DNA of 64,000 bases from Multifurca ochricompacta (GCA_022496185.1 WTXG01000004.1:1158649-1222648), one strand, 5' to 3'. Shown: positions 9,829 through 21,624, counted from the first letter of the stretch. Numbers and translations are program-made. The notes: a model not told the origin generated them from the letters alone.

Positions 9829-12800
9829 ATGCTTGTTACAATTGACCAGGTCTCCGGCAAGTCTTTTGATTACATCATCATTGGTAGGTGATCTAGTTGC
9901 CTAAGTTTCCATTGCCAGTTTCCATTGCCATCGTCTGATCAGTCCTGGAACGTTCCAGGTGGTGGAGTACGACTTTTCTGAACCTGAGCCAGCTTTGATG
10001 CTTATATCATTGGACATAGACGGCTGGCCTCGTCGTCGCTGCGCGTTTGTCTGAAGACCCATCCCTGTCCGTTCTGGTTTTGGAAGCTGGAGAACCCAAC
10101 TTGAATGATCCTGCTATTTGTATGTGGTTTACTGTATCAGCCAGCGACATTCATGTCATGTTATGTCATGTTACCTGCATAGTACTTCCATCAAGCTATG
10201 GAAGTCACTTTGGTATACCACAATACGATTGGGGATATTTCACGGTGGGGGCACTACGTCCAGTCCATGCGTGTTCTTATTTTGTATAGGTGCCACAAAC
10301 CAACGCCAATGGGAAGTCCCTGCACTTGGCGCGGTACGCTTGACCTGTGTGACACATGTGATCATTTTCACTTATTCTGACGCAGAGGAAAGGGCCTTGG
10401 GGGAAGTTCCGCAATCAACTTCTTCCAATTCCACCGCCCCCCCAGAGCGGATATAGACGGTGCGCAAACGGTCAAATGATCCTGGGCAGGTGGTGACTCA
10501 AACTACACAAAAGCGTTCGAGGAGTTAGGGAACAAAGGATGGAACTGGAAGACCCTGGAGAAATATTACAAGCGAGTCGAAAGATTTCTTCCTCCCAATG
10601 AAAAGCACCATATGTTAGACTTTGACTTGCACGAACATGGACTGGAGGGTGCGTCATACTCGAACTGTGTACCATCCCTTCGATGGAACTCAGTCCAGGT
10701 CCGCTGGAGGTTGGATATCCTGGATTGTTATCTGGCTTCGAGAAGCCTGTTTTCGAGGCTATTATGTCTCTCGGAATCAATTTTACACCAGAACCGGCAC
10801 GTCATTCTCTATATCCTTCTTGCGAATGAATGTTAATGTGCTATCGAAACATCACTTACATCAGTTCGCCGGAGACGTAAGCTGAGAATCATCAAGGGAT
10901 TTACTTCATCTAACATCGCCTACCCAGACTACAGGTACTTGGCTGACACCCGTGACTATCAGTCCTACGACGCGGACTCGATCTTATGCTGCAAATGTCA
11001 GTCAGCATTGATCCTTTGGTGTGCCAGAGATATACTTACTTCTTTGATCGAAGATGTACTACGAACCGAATGCTTCCAGGAGCAATCTAATGTCCTGACG
11101 TCTGCTCATGTTACGAGAATTTCGCTGCCAAAGATGCCAGCGGAGAAGTGACGGCTAGGAGCGTGAGCTTCCTTCATGGCGGGAAGGAGTACCAGGCGTT
11201 TGTTGACAAGGAAGTCGTCGTATCCGCAGGGTATGCGAATCACTTTGGGTGCTCTCCACCAACAGATCACTGACCCACAGCTGGCTATCGCAGAGCAATC
11301 ATGTCTCCACAAGTAATCAGCAAACACCCTTTCTGATTTCATGGCTAATAAAAGCGCAGGTGCTGGAACTCTCAGGAATTGGCGACCCGGACGTGCTCCA
11401 AAAAGCAGGGGTTGAAGTGGTAGTCGACCTTGAAGGGGTTGGGAATAATATCCAGGAACATTTGAACGTTGGCTTGACATATCGTATGTGATCTCGTCTG
11501 GCGTCGTGTTAGCACGATACTGAATAATTTCTGAATAGAGGTGAAGGAAGAACTGGAAGCAGGTTTCTTGACATTCGATTGTATGAACGATCCGGAAGAG
11601 CTTCGGAGACAAAAAGAACTCTAGTGGGTGTCTCCTAATAGCTGCACCAACTTATGGTTGTTGAAGAGGTTCCAAGCGCGGCCGGAGAGAAAGGAGTGTT
11701 CGATATGGCGACGTATTTGATGGCATTTATGCCACTTTCGGCAATTACTCCGGACGCACAAGGTTTGCAGAAGAAATACCTGGCTTCCATTCAGGCTCGC
11801 ATTGCCGCTGGAGACTACCCATCAGGATTGAAGAAACAGTACCAATTGCAGCTTGATCACATCAAAGCGGAGATTCCGAGCCACGAGTTCGTTGTCATGC
11901 AACGCTGTAGTTTCCGATATAGTAAGCGAGGCGACCTTGAATTTTTTCTCACTCACGGGTCAAAAGGTGCCCCGGACCTTAAGAGGAAGTATGTTACCTT
12001 GACGGCCCTGCTAAACCACCCTCTATCTCGCGGTTCCATTGTGCGCATTGCTTCGTTTGTCAAGAGACATAAACCCCTCAATTAACCCTCGTTTCCAGCA
12101 CATCAAGTCTAACAATCCTCTCGAATACCCGGAAATAGATCCACACTATTTTGAGGAAGAGTATGGTCAGTCTTCTCGCGTGCTTGCGTAAGCGTTTCGT
12201 TTTAGTCCGTTTGTGTAGACATTCGCTCCTTTGTGGAGTCATTCAAGTTCGTTCGACGCGTTGCACAGCAGGAGCCTTTGAGGAGCATTTTCGTGGGCAA
12301 GTTTCCGGCAGTTCTGGGCATGTAATAGCTGAGACTGATCCGTGTTTGTATTCTTGCTTCAGAGAACGAGATTTTTCCTGGACCTTCGGTAAAAACCGAC
12401 GAAGAGATCATTGGTATGCTAGTCTGCGCTTTGCTGATGAAGGCTGAACACCCTCGTATAGAATTCCTGAAGGACGCTGTCGGCACTACTTATCGTGCGC
12501 TTCGCAATCAACTTGGGAGATGAAGCGTAGGCTAAATACCGTTCTTTAGATACCGTCGGATCTTGCTCTATGCTCGCTCGAGGGGATGGAGGAGTCGTGG
12601 ACAATAAGTTGAAGGCAAGTTTTCCTGGTTATTATGGTGCTACCTCGCCGTGCCACTTTGTTTTAACGCCGAGCCACTGGTAGGTATATGGTACGACGAA
12701 TGTCCGTGTCATCGACATTTCGATCATTCCGCTCCACATTGGTGCACATACGCAAGGTTAGCAAGAAATCATATATTCTATCTCGGGGCGGCCTGCGCTT

Positions 12801-12958
12801 ATCTTTGTAAATCCTATCATAGCGACTGCGTATGCGATAGGGGAGCTGGGTAAGTACATCACAAGGGACAGCAGGCGTCTGGCCTCTGGAATGCTTAAGG
12901 CTGACGATCCGGTTGGTCTTAAGGTGCCGATATCATCAAGAATAACGTGGATTTCTGA
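9829..12958 (+). CDS. GMC oxidoreductase copy A (aryl-alcohol oxidase-like), frame-broken
   Basis: FAD-dependent glucose-methanol-choline oxidoreductase; the family oxidises alcohols with release of hydrogen peroxide. About twenty short exons. The start MLVTIDQVSGKSFDYIIIG is followed by an 8-nt exon (9959-9966) completing the FAD-binding GGGTAGL motif. GMC signature 1 is GKGLGGSSAINFFQFHRPP, signature 2 is SPQVLELSGIGDP, and the catalytic His is in HTVGSCSM. The second catalytic region is HIGAHTQ then AYAIGELG. The C-terminus ADIIKNNVDF stops at 12956-12958. One intron starts with GC (after NKLK). Compared with copy B there is one base missing near 11087, one missing in the A-run at 11130-11132, and one extra near 11650-11657. 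It is therefore a pseudogene or carries consensus errors. No secretion signal is evident, unlike classical secreted aryl-alcohol oxidases, which suggests an intracellular biosynthetic role. Confidence 0.85.
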
Positions 12959-13030
12959 GTTGTCTGGCTGGGGCTCGACTTGCTGTATGATACGTAGGAT
13001 CTGGTTCCTTTTTTCATTACATGGTGAAAC

Positions 13031-14460
13031 CTATACTCGCGACTCCAGATCTTGCTGGCCGCTGATTGTTCTGTTCAACATCGCCTGATCCGCTGTCACA
13101 CAGATAGGACCGCATAACCGTGAAGTAGCTACCTGCATGCTTCGTAAATCTCATGATGTCGCGTCCAACGGGTTAGAGTACTGAGACGCGGCTAGGATGC
13201 TACCATCGAGGAAACCAAGGAAGCTATCATCGGTGTCGCGTCAGGCACATTTATCCTCGAGAGCCCAATAACCAGCCTATGCTTTTGATCTTCAGCTTCG
13301 AACCATGGAGTCATTTGCCTATTCCACGTTCATCATGACCGACTTAAGGTTGAATTGCATTGGCGGCACGCGCGGCCTGGTACGATTGCATCCAGCACCC
13401 AGACCTCGACCCCGACCACCGCTGGAAGCAGTGGAATATGTTGCATTTGAATGCAAATTATATGATTGCAGGAACCTGCACTTCAATTACCAACAACCCA
13501 ATAACTCAAGACTGAGGAAATGAAAAGACGAGATAAGATAAATTTATGATGCCTGTCAAAGTCAAGCAGGTGCTTACGGGAAAGGAGGCTGGTACAGGAG
13601 TGTTAGTCGATGGATATTGAGAGAAGGTCCAGTGTTCCATTCCGGTACGAGTGCATAATTGCAGCCAGGCCTGCGTTATGACGATTTGTTTTCCTTCTCG
13701 ATTGTAATAGATATGTTCCCTCATCTTGTTGATTTTTGCCTAGATACGCCCTTCCCCCCGCGTTCGTGTTCGATGTCTTGCAGGTGGCGACACATGGGAG
13801 GGAGAGACATGGTTCGTTCAAAGCCGATGGGGAATCTCTCACGATATGTATGCGTGTACAGCAGGAGCTATAAAAACTAAGTCAAGTGCAAATATTTGAA
13901 ATCAAGTCAGAACCAAAGCAGAAGAGAAAATAGTCTGTGGTATCACGCTCCAGATATATGTGTCGTGGTAGGGCCGGTGGATGTCAAGAAGGGGGAAGGG
14001 GGGAGGGAGGGAGGGGAAAGAATCAAAAAGGAAAAAGGATAGAATGAGGCCGTTACTAAACATTTAGTCCCAAGTCCTTTCCATTTCAGCCCACAGACAC
14101 TTCATCGTGACTTGCCTCTCACTTATTGCTCCCTGCACCCCTTCTTGGACGACCTTGGAAACATCTCCCTTACGATCAAAGCAAAGGACTTCCCAATATC
14201 TTCATCTGTCCTCAGACAGCGCTCAGTCGAACGTTGAACTCCCCGTGAACTCGTATAGTCTCCATGGGCTTGATTTTGGCCCTGTCTGGCATCACTCTGC
14301 GCACTCTGTCGGATTTTTCGTGCGCGCGAAGAAATCGACCAGTGAACGCAGAATGGAGTGAAAGGGTAAGCCTCCAGTGCCGCTTGAAATAAATCATCTT
14401 CCAGAGTGCCAAATCCTGCGTGTTACGAACGCTTAGTCACATGTAACCATTAACTGTATG
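13031..14460. other. Spacer, no gene supported
   Basis: Follows the end of the inverted-repeat arm. A fragment near 13105-13260 could be protein remnant (EEAIIGVASGTF-like reading) but has no family assignment. A purine-rich tract lies at 13987-14040. Confidence 0.4.
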
Positions 14461-14469
14461 ATTCGTATT

Positions 14470-16407
14470 CAGTGTTCATTTGAGACTCTTCCATCTCTAC
14501 TCTTGCTTTTGACAGGCAGAGTCCTCAATGCTTCTCTTGCCCTCTCTATTATTCTGCCATAGTCTTGTTAAGTGATGTAGTTCTTCCTGAACTGTATAAA
14601 TACTGTAGGGACTTAGCTCAAAGACTCCAGTCTTGAGCTCTTTTATTCTACTCAGGAATCCCAGATTGTTCTTTGTGTGCTCAGCAATTGTCCCATCACC
14701 TTAACTTGTCAAATCTATCTTTGACATTGAACTCCACACAGAACAGTCAGCCACTGTAACATTAGCTCAAGACTAACCGACCCCACAGAAACAGAATAAT
14801 GTCCGCACCTGTTGCACCTGCTGCACCTGTCCTGATCAAATTACCCTTCACTCTGAGCCCCCACACTACTGACAATATTCCACTAAGTGAACGACCTGGT
14901 GTAATTAGCTAACTGCTTCTACTGCTGCCAACATACCCTGGACTGGATACTATGTCTCTGATGGAGGAGCACTTATTCCTGTTGAACACGAACATGGTCT
15001 CTGGTTTGAGATCACCTTTTTTGCACAGTTTGATGCCTTTCAAGCACTCCGCATTGCCTGCCCTGAGTTTGGGCTCCCTCAAAACACCACAGCTTCTGTT
15101 GATCTCGCTGTGCTTCTTGCCACATCTCTTGATGGTTACAAATGACAAACAACAACAACTCCGACCAGATATGAACGACTCGAAGGTTCTCTCCCCTTCC
15201 ATCAAAGGTGACCGTGCCCTTTCTGAACAATTCCTCCTTGTCTTTTATCAATTCATGGAACTTAATGATCGATCTGAAACCACTATGAATCCTTTCAAAA
15301 AGGCACACTATTTCCTTCAGCAAATGGAAGGACCGCTCGTTCAGTCCATTCAAATGGCAATGATTATAGACCTCGAGGCGATCAAACAAGGCATGCTTAC
15401 AGTTCCAGGACATTCTGCCTGGACTTTCACAGAAGACCACTTCAAATCTGCTTACTATGATTTAGCGATGGAGGAATGCGCTTATGATGACTTGCACAAA
15501 CTAAAGATGGCGTATTGATGAATACATCACAATTTTTGTCTCATTTGTCAGCCGTGCTGGCATCACATCTAACAACACTAGTACTTATTGACTCTTCGCC
15601 GATGGTCTCCAAGGATGACTGTGAGAACTGCATTCTCCGTCACCGACCAAAGACTCTGGAACAATGGATCTACATGGCGCAAGAAGAAAATACAGCCTAC
15701 TTGATGATTCGCACCCTCCGTGGTGGGCAACCTGCCAAATCCGATGCAAATACAACCAACAACACACCGTTTTGGCAATGGTCCACAAACCAAGGACAAC
15801 AGATGAAGCTGTGTGACCCCAATGCCATGGACGTCGACACTATATGACGTGCGGTTACCGACGATGAAAAAGAACACTGCAAACGCGAGGCCTGTGCTTC
15901 TTCTGCATGAAGAAGGGCCATCTCTCTTGTGACTGCCCACACAAGAAGCCACGCATTGAAACTGCTACAATCACAGAAGTCCCTCCGACTGCCACAACAA
16001 CAACAACAACTACCAAAGAAGTCAAACACTGCCAAAATCACAGTACTGTTACAAAAACTAACACCCAAAGGAGAAGAGGAAGTACAGAGTCTTCTTAACA
16101 GTAATCATGATTTTGTAACTGCCTGAAGGGTCGTCCCGCCCTAAAGGCATTGAAGATCAATTTGTACCAAAAGCTTTACAAATACAAACCTCGTTCTCCA
16201 CCATTGGGACTGTCTCCACACTTATTGATAGCAGCGCAACTGAAAATTTTGTACACCAGGGATTTATCTCCAAACATAAACTCCACACAACACCCCTCAA
16301 CAAACCAACTAAAAACACTCTCAAACACCGATGTCTCTGCAAACACTGCCAGAACTATCACTCACATTCTTCATTGTATGGTAACTACTGGCGACACCTC
16401 TCTCTCT
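14470..16407 (+). mobile_element. Degenerate LTR retrotransposon (Gag and protease remnant)
   Basis: Left LTR-like region about 14470-14761 with a TATA box at 14595-14602. The Gag start at 14799 (MSAPVAPAAPV) is stopped after about 37 codons, then continues as remnant Gag (FKKAHYFLQQMEGPLVQSIQ near 15295). A zinc knuckle CFFCMKKGHLSCDC lies near 15895-15940 in a shifted frame. A retropepsin-like LIDSSATENF lies at about 16220-16250, where the usual catalytic DSG reads DSS. No reverse transcriptase, RNase H or integrase and no right LTR are visible. The sequence is cut at 16408 by the end of a palindromic element. It belongs to a Ty3/gypsy-like group. A second, shorter copy lies at 28216-28740 on the other strand. 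Confidence 0.8.
14595..14774 (+). promoter_or_regulatory. Retrotransposon TATA, 5' RNA end and self-complementary primer site
   Basis: TATAAATA at 14595-14602. About 34 nt downstream, where transcription would start, is AGTCTTGAGCT (14629-14639). Its exact reverse complement AGCTCAAGACT (14764-14774) sits just after the LTR end (TGTAACA, to 14761), where the primer-binding site belongs. There is no TGG tRNA-type site. This layout matches the self-priming described for Tf1/sushi-type elements. Confidence 0.6.
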
Positions 16408-16560
16408 CATCAGGAAAATTACATGTTGCTAGAATGAGTTGCTAGCCATTCCAGCCATTCTAGCACTTTAGATTTGAATCTAGCTCTAGCAGACTTATCT
16501 TGACACTAAAGCTAGCTATTCACTCTAGAGCTAGTTCTCTTAACTTTTCTAGATTCACTT
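16408..16560 (+). repeat. One end of a CATCAGGAAAATTACA palindromic element plus CTAG-rich tail
   Basis: Starts with the same terminal sequence as the complete element at 29128-29276 (CATCAGGAAAATTACAT then GCTAGAATGA) and continues with many CTAG motifs. No matching right end was found, so it is a truncated or diverged copy inserted at the retrotransposon remnant. Confidence 0.65.
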
Positions 16561-17100
16561 TTCTATTTTTTTCTTACTCCAATTTTTGCATTAAAAAACA
16601 AATCTATTACAACATCTGTACTAATACACTGAACTGGCCTATCACATACAAAAATTTAAACTAAAGGCCCTAAGGGACATGATAAACAGATTAGATACAA
16701 GAATAAAAGAATAAATGCCAAAGTGAAAAAAAAAATATTAGCCCCCAGCAGATGAGATGAACATAGAAGACATACCAACATTGTGTCCATTGCAAATATT
16801 TCACCAAGAGCACACACAGAGAGAACAATGAATAGTACAGCATAGCCTAGGGAGAAAGTCAAGATGGGCTCAAGAATGCCATCTTCCTGGGAAAGTGGTG
16901 ATGAGAGTAAGAGAGAGCAACTCGAGAATGCAATAAGGAATGGCATACCAAATGCTCCATGGCATCTTATCTTATCTTTCCTCATAACCGACATCTGTAT
17001 ACTTTTTTTTCCGGGCTAAAACAAACCCAAACTTGACTTTCTGAGTATTTGATCCAAAGTGGAACCGTATGCTGAAAATGCAGGACAGTCTTTTTCTCTT
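16561..17100. other. AT-rich spacer next to mobile-element remnants
   Basis: Contains a hydrophobic minus-strand open frame at 16656-16994 with no recognisable family, most likely chance coding in repeat-derived DNA. Confidence 0.4.
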
Positions 17101-17176
17101 TTGAAATCGAGTTTATTACGCACTTCAGGGCCAATGCCCAAATCGCGCGGCTACTACAGGGACATAGTAACTACTG
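17101..17176 (-). repeat. SINE-like 3' end, copy 1
   Basis: On the minus strand it reads a conserved GTAGTTACTATGTCCCTGTA block, then AGCCGCGCGATTTGGGCATT, then GGCCCTGAAG and AATAAACTCGATTTC followed by an A/G-rich tail. Related copies lie at 33266-33339 and 50660-50730, and the last 30 bases recur at 17610-17638. Confidence 0.6.
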
Positions 17177-17336
17177 AGGCGTACAGGTGGAGCGTTTTGA
17201 GGTTAATTACAACGAATGAAAAACCAACAAGGGGAAAAGAGGTTCATGAGAGTAGAGCGTCAGTGACAAGGAGTGGAATGCGTGTAGCAAAGAAAGAGGA
17301 GATCGGAAAGGACTGGCAAAGAAATTTTTACCTATG

Positions 17337-17659
17337 ACCCCCAATGTTGCTTGCTCGACCTAGTCCGGCTCGCGAGGTCGTTCCGACGAAAAAGGCTTTG
17401 TGAAGGCCCGCGTGTCCTGAATGAATGTAAGCAAGTCCTCGACGAAAGGCTTGTGAGTGAAGAGAATGAAATGCAGGACAGTCACGCAATCTTATCTCCT
17501 TGGGTCTGGCCGGGCCGGTTATCCAAAATGCGCGATGCAAGTAAAGAACTTGCACGCATTTTCACGAGTAACCCCACGGGTTACCCCTGCCAATTGCTAT
17601 GCACGACACGGCCCTGAAGCGCGAATAAACTCGATTTCAAAAAAAAAAGAAAAAAAAAA
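17337..17659 (+). mobile_element. Probable SINE-like retroposon with poly(A) tail
   Basis: The 3' end GGCCCTGAAGCGCGAATAAA then CTCGATTTC (17610-17638) runs straight into an almost pure A tract to 17659. The body upstream is non-coding. The 5' boundary is a guess, and no tRNA-like A/B boxes were identified with confidence. Together with copy 1 it makes a roughly 30-bp inverted repeat around 17140-17610. Confidence 0.4.
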
Positions 17660-17744
17660 CACCATGGCAATCAATAGATCGACTCCACCCAGGTGTCCGG
17701 CTGTCTGGTCCTGAACTATCTGGTCGGTACCGGCCCGTCTCATC

Positions 17745-19775
17745 AACGCCAACCGGGCCTGCATGGAGCCTTCGATAACTGATAGCCCTAGACCGCTTAG
17801 ATAAGGAAGATGATAGTAGGGTCTCGATATGTCTGAGAGTCTGAGAGGGCAGCGCTCCACTCGCGAAACTGTTCCTTGGGGTGGCTGAAGCTAGCTGGAA
17901 TTTACGTTCACATTCCTCGCGATGGCTGGTCAATCCGTACTATCAGATCCATTGTCACTTTAAAATAGGGGAGATACAACAAAAATATGTTAACAATAAG
18001 GGCGATACAAAAATGAGTCTACCCTAAATTTAGTGCACCTGAGCACTGGGTTGAGCCATCATCGGTGTTACATTCGGCTTCTTCACCTTTTGGAGTAAAG
18101 TCACCACCCTGTGCTTCTGGATTTCAAGTCCTTTAGTCCCGAAGTATCTCTCCGTCTCAAGTGACCAACTATCGATCCCACGAATCCAGTAACCCAGTCT
18201 CTCCACGAAAATTTCAACATCCCGGTCTACCGCAGGACCCCATGAAGGAAGCATCCGATGCTGTGCTTGGAACCTGGCCAAAACTTCTTCGTGATAGTCC
18301 CCAAGCCATTTGAGTGCACTATCTAGGTTCACTCCCTTTTCGTTCATGACGACCGTCACGATATTATGACCACCGTGACCCGAGGCTTGCTCAATGTTGT
18401 ACGAGTACATATCCTGTTCCATCTATTTTAGACAGGACTGAGCGTTATTTGAAAAAAGACGATACCCACGTTTGTGAGGACAAGAGACTCTGCAGCCAAG
18501 GCGCAGAGTGACGCCATCCCATGGTGAGCCATGACTTCATCCGGGATGTCTAGGCCGGCTTCTACAGCCAGAAAGATGGATATCCCCCGGCTGTGAGCCG
18601 CGTGAGCCCGAGATAATCCTCGATTCCTCGGACGTGTCCTTTTGCACGATCGGAAGCCTCATCGATCACCGCATAGACGTACTCCGCGAAAGTCTTGATG
18701 AAACGCCTCTGAGCTGCTGGGCTTGAAACCTTGATCGCACGCAACCAGAATCTGTTCATGATCGACATATGTAAGAACATGAGCGATGGGAAATGTATCT
18801 TTCTGGACATACTGTCGTGCAATCTCACCGAGCTTTGGCTCGCCTTGTGGACGTCCCTTATAGGGGTTTTCGATGGCATCCATGACCATTTCCGCGTAAA
18901 CACGGGCACCATCACCGTCGACTTTGTCAGTGAACTCGTCGTAAATAAAGAAGAGCGCCATGAGATCACAAGCGACGCGGACACCATCTAAGGTCTTGTC
19001 AGGATGGCACGACCCTTATCAAGGTTACACAAACAGACCTTTGTCGAGTAAAGGGTACACGAGCGAGCCGAGGAGGGCTGTGGATACCTTCAGCGGCCAT
19101 GAGAAAGATGAACGAAATAACACCTACAAAAATTACAAAGGTCAAAAGATCTTTGTGATTTGGCATCGAGAGCTTGAAAGCTCCGCAACCAATGATCAGC
19201 ATCTGGCTTGACCTCTGCATAATGCTCATTTATCCTTCTATGCCAGGGCCATCGAGCGAGCGGATCGGGGAGATGAAATTGGGGTAGGCTAGACATTTAT
19301 TTTCTGGTAAGACACAAGATAAGTGAGAAGACCTGATGAAGCTTGAGTTTCCGGTCGACGGTAAGAGTCCTTTTATTTCCCTCCCACTTCCTAATCTATA
19401 CTACGGTGCGCTGTTCCCGATTCCTGAACATTTCTGAGTCTGGCCAAGGATTGGGTACTAAATGATTAAAAAATTGCAGGAGAAGGGTCATCCTTTACCG
19501 AGAACGGTGCATAAGACTGGGCTCCCATTCAATTGAAGTTGGAAAACGATATCGGCGCTACTGAGCTGTAAAGTCAATGAGCCGCAGTCTCTCATCTGAT
19601 GTCAATGGATTGCTCTTCGTATTTCTGCGGGAAAAATATATCACACACACGACAACCATGTCATGGTTACTTATCTGCCAGTGTCCTGTCGGCAGACGTT
19701 TCGGCAAAGTTTCAAGAAAAGATGCCTTCCCAGGCTTGTCAGTCCTCCATGAAGCAACCAATTATATTAGCGGCG
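17745..19775 (-). repeat. STS1 arm of a second inverted duplication
   Basis: Reverse-complement counterpart of 36160-38195. It covers the whole synthase gene, some 480 bp of promoter and about 280 bp of 3' flank, with shared landmarks such as AGTTTCGCGAGTGGAGCGCT. The coding part is almost identical and the promoter clearly diverged. Confidence 0.85.
18030..19296 (-). CDS. Sesquiterpene synthase STS1 (near-identical to STS3, one frame break)
   Basis: Class I terpene cyclase of the basidiomycete sesquiterpene synthase type; it would cyclise farnesyl diphosphate in the cytosol. Start MSSLPQFHLPDPLARWPW at 19296. Five or six exons give FDLCNF-SLLGSLVYPLLDK, VACDLMALFFIYDEFTD (acidic motif DEFTD), FWLRAIKVSSPAAQRRF, and after splicing N-DMYSYNIEQASGHGGHN (NDxxSxxxE motif). 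WSLETERYFG supplies the RY pair. It ends PSAQVH at 18030. The exon before the NSE motif reads PSFWL then stop because one base is missing at about 18571 relative to STS3, where the same place reads PSFLAVEAGLDIPDE. Features resemble the clade that includes protoilludene synthases, but the product cannot be told from sequence. Confidence 0.9.
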
Positions 19776-20228
19776 TGAAACGGCGATTATGGCATTGAAA
19801 GTAAGTCTTGCAAGTCCAGGCGAAGAAGCTCGTGAATATATCATCGAGATCTCAGAAAACACGGGCATGGGTAGCGCATAAACTGAAGCATGCGCAGTAC
19901 CTAGCGGTGACTTTATCTGGGGGTATGGGTATGCAATTTTCATACATATCATGCTACGCCTACGGGATGAGCCGAAATTTGACATGACTGCAGGACAGCA
20001 GGTCTACATACTTTTCACAACACTCTCATCCTTCATCCCCTATCTGCGGTGGTCCTGATTGATTCTCTCGGCATGCGATCCATGTTTCAAGCTCATCCGG
20101 GGAGTATTTTAACACGGTGGCAGATGAAGGTACAAAACCATGCACACGTATGTGCGCGCGATATCCTAGGTCATTTTGAACTCAGGAGACTCACGATCTG
20201 CGGATAGAGTACCTGTAACTCAGATCAC

Positions 20229-20590
20229 TCTAGAAATTCCAGACGAAGAGTAGGACAGCCAGCGATGAAGTCCTCCCTCAGTTCACAACCGACGTAGGTC
20301 ATTTCTACCACGTGTTCGTCTGAGAAAGAAAGATCAGGATGTCACCGTACAATGAAGAGCAAGCTAGAGAATGCAATAGTCACAACATAATCACTGTTGT
20401 GATGAAGAGATAAGTTTGTTGATCTGGACGACGCGCTCAACAAGATAACGGAATCTTATGAACATGTTTCGTCCAAAGTTCAAGCCTGGCGATGCACGTT
20501 GTCGTTGTCTGAGAGTGTTCTAGCCTTGGACTGTGGTCAATGGCCTCGTGGAGAAATCGTGTTGCTGGATTCGTAGGAAAGAGAGAATTA
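20229..20590 (+). pseudogene. Sesquiterpene synthase relic (fifth locus)
   Basis: A badly decayed synthase fragment on the plus strand. Still readable are LEIPDEE (compare LDIPDEV), SPYNEEQ then SHNIITVVM (compare YSYNIEQ and HNIVTVVM), KFVDLDDALNKITESYEHV (compare VNLDSALKWLGDYHEEV) and VVNGLVEKSCCWIR (compare YVERLACFIR). Several stops and frame shifts interrupt it, and the first half of the gene could not be recognised. It diverges strongly from STS1-4 and is probably an old copy. Confidence 0.7.
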
Positions 20591-21624
20591 TTTCCAATGA
20601 TCACGACACCTGCGGTCCCCTAGGTACCCTGGCGCCCTGGTTGTAGTCGATTTGCGCATTGATTGCCGTTATAAGAAGCTAGATATCTTCATGAGTTAGC
20701 TCCTAAGGCAAAATGTTATACCAATTTTTTCTACCAACAAGGCTAAATGTGCGTCCGCACCGTCGCCGAGTGCCCCTTCATTTATGATAGCACCAGAGAA
20801 GCTGTTTGGTACGAATTCTTTTTCAAATTCAAATCAACGTCGACATAGGTAAAGATAAGATAAGATAATTCTCACTTAGTATTGTGTCTAGTATTCACAG
20901 TTCAAGTGCTGTTACACAACACACAGCTCGACTATTAGCACTACATGGTTAGCGATTGATCCGAGCAGGCCACTCGATCAACCCAGACGCTAGAGGCCTA
21001 TAGTACTTCCAGCTTTGAAGCATGCCCCTTCCTAAACGTTTCTAACCTATCTGTTGGCCCTGTTTTGACACTGAGTCCAGATTTTATGAAGAGCACAACT
21101 GCCCGCGTGCAGTGATTGGATTGAAGAACTATTTAAGGCGAGTCTCCCATTGATGCGATGATAAGGGATCAGAACAGAACCATTATCTTTCTATCAACCA
21201 AGTCTTGCTCAGTCGCCACATACCGGGTTAACTGCACTACACCACGGAAACCGGCTATTGGCCTTAGGGTCGGCCCTGCTAGGAGAGTTGCGTAATGAGG
21301 CCCTGGATCTCTTAATGTCTGTCATGAGCATGGATAAGACCGCCAGTTGCGCCACCATCGTGATGGCCGATGGTGACCCCCTTAATTGTCCCATATCCCA
21401 GTTGCATCCCCGTATTCTAAACACGGTATCATGCTGTTCACTAACCGCACAAATAGCGGCTTCGTGGTCATACATCCCTTTCCGAGACGCAGTCGCATCT
21501 TTATGCCTAGCGTATGTATCTTCTTTAGACACGATGGATCTGGCGATGCCATGTGGGAATGATCAATATTTAGAGCCATGACATTACAATATGATTGTTA
21601 CATAGGTTCCATCGCGGAATGTAA
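20591..21624. other. Spacer, no gene supported
   Basis: Includes an open frame at 21258-21581 (+) and an overlapping one on the minus strand. Neither shows a family signature or clear introns. Confidence 0.4.

Larger units (their letters stand above)
9000..13030 (+). repeat. Left arm of the 4-kb inverted duplication (GMC-A arm)
   Basis: This stretch and 21625-25560 are reverse-complement copies. They share the small upstream gene, the promoter, every GMC exon and intron, and about 70 bp past the stop. Identity by eye is very high across the central exons and much lower at the outer end (9000-9400). Confidence 0.9.

Noticed and set aside
16656..16994. Hydrophobic 112-aa minus-strand frame
   Set aside because: AT-rich repeat-derived DNA; hydrophobicity follows from composition and no family is recognisable.
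21209..21581. Open frames on both strands just outside the GMC-B arm
   Set aside because: Overlapping frames with no recognisable family; no corresponding sequence beside GMC-A.
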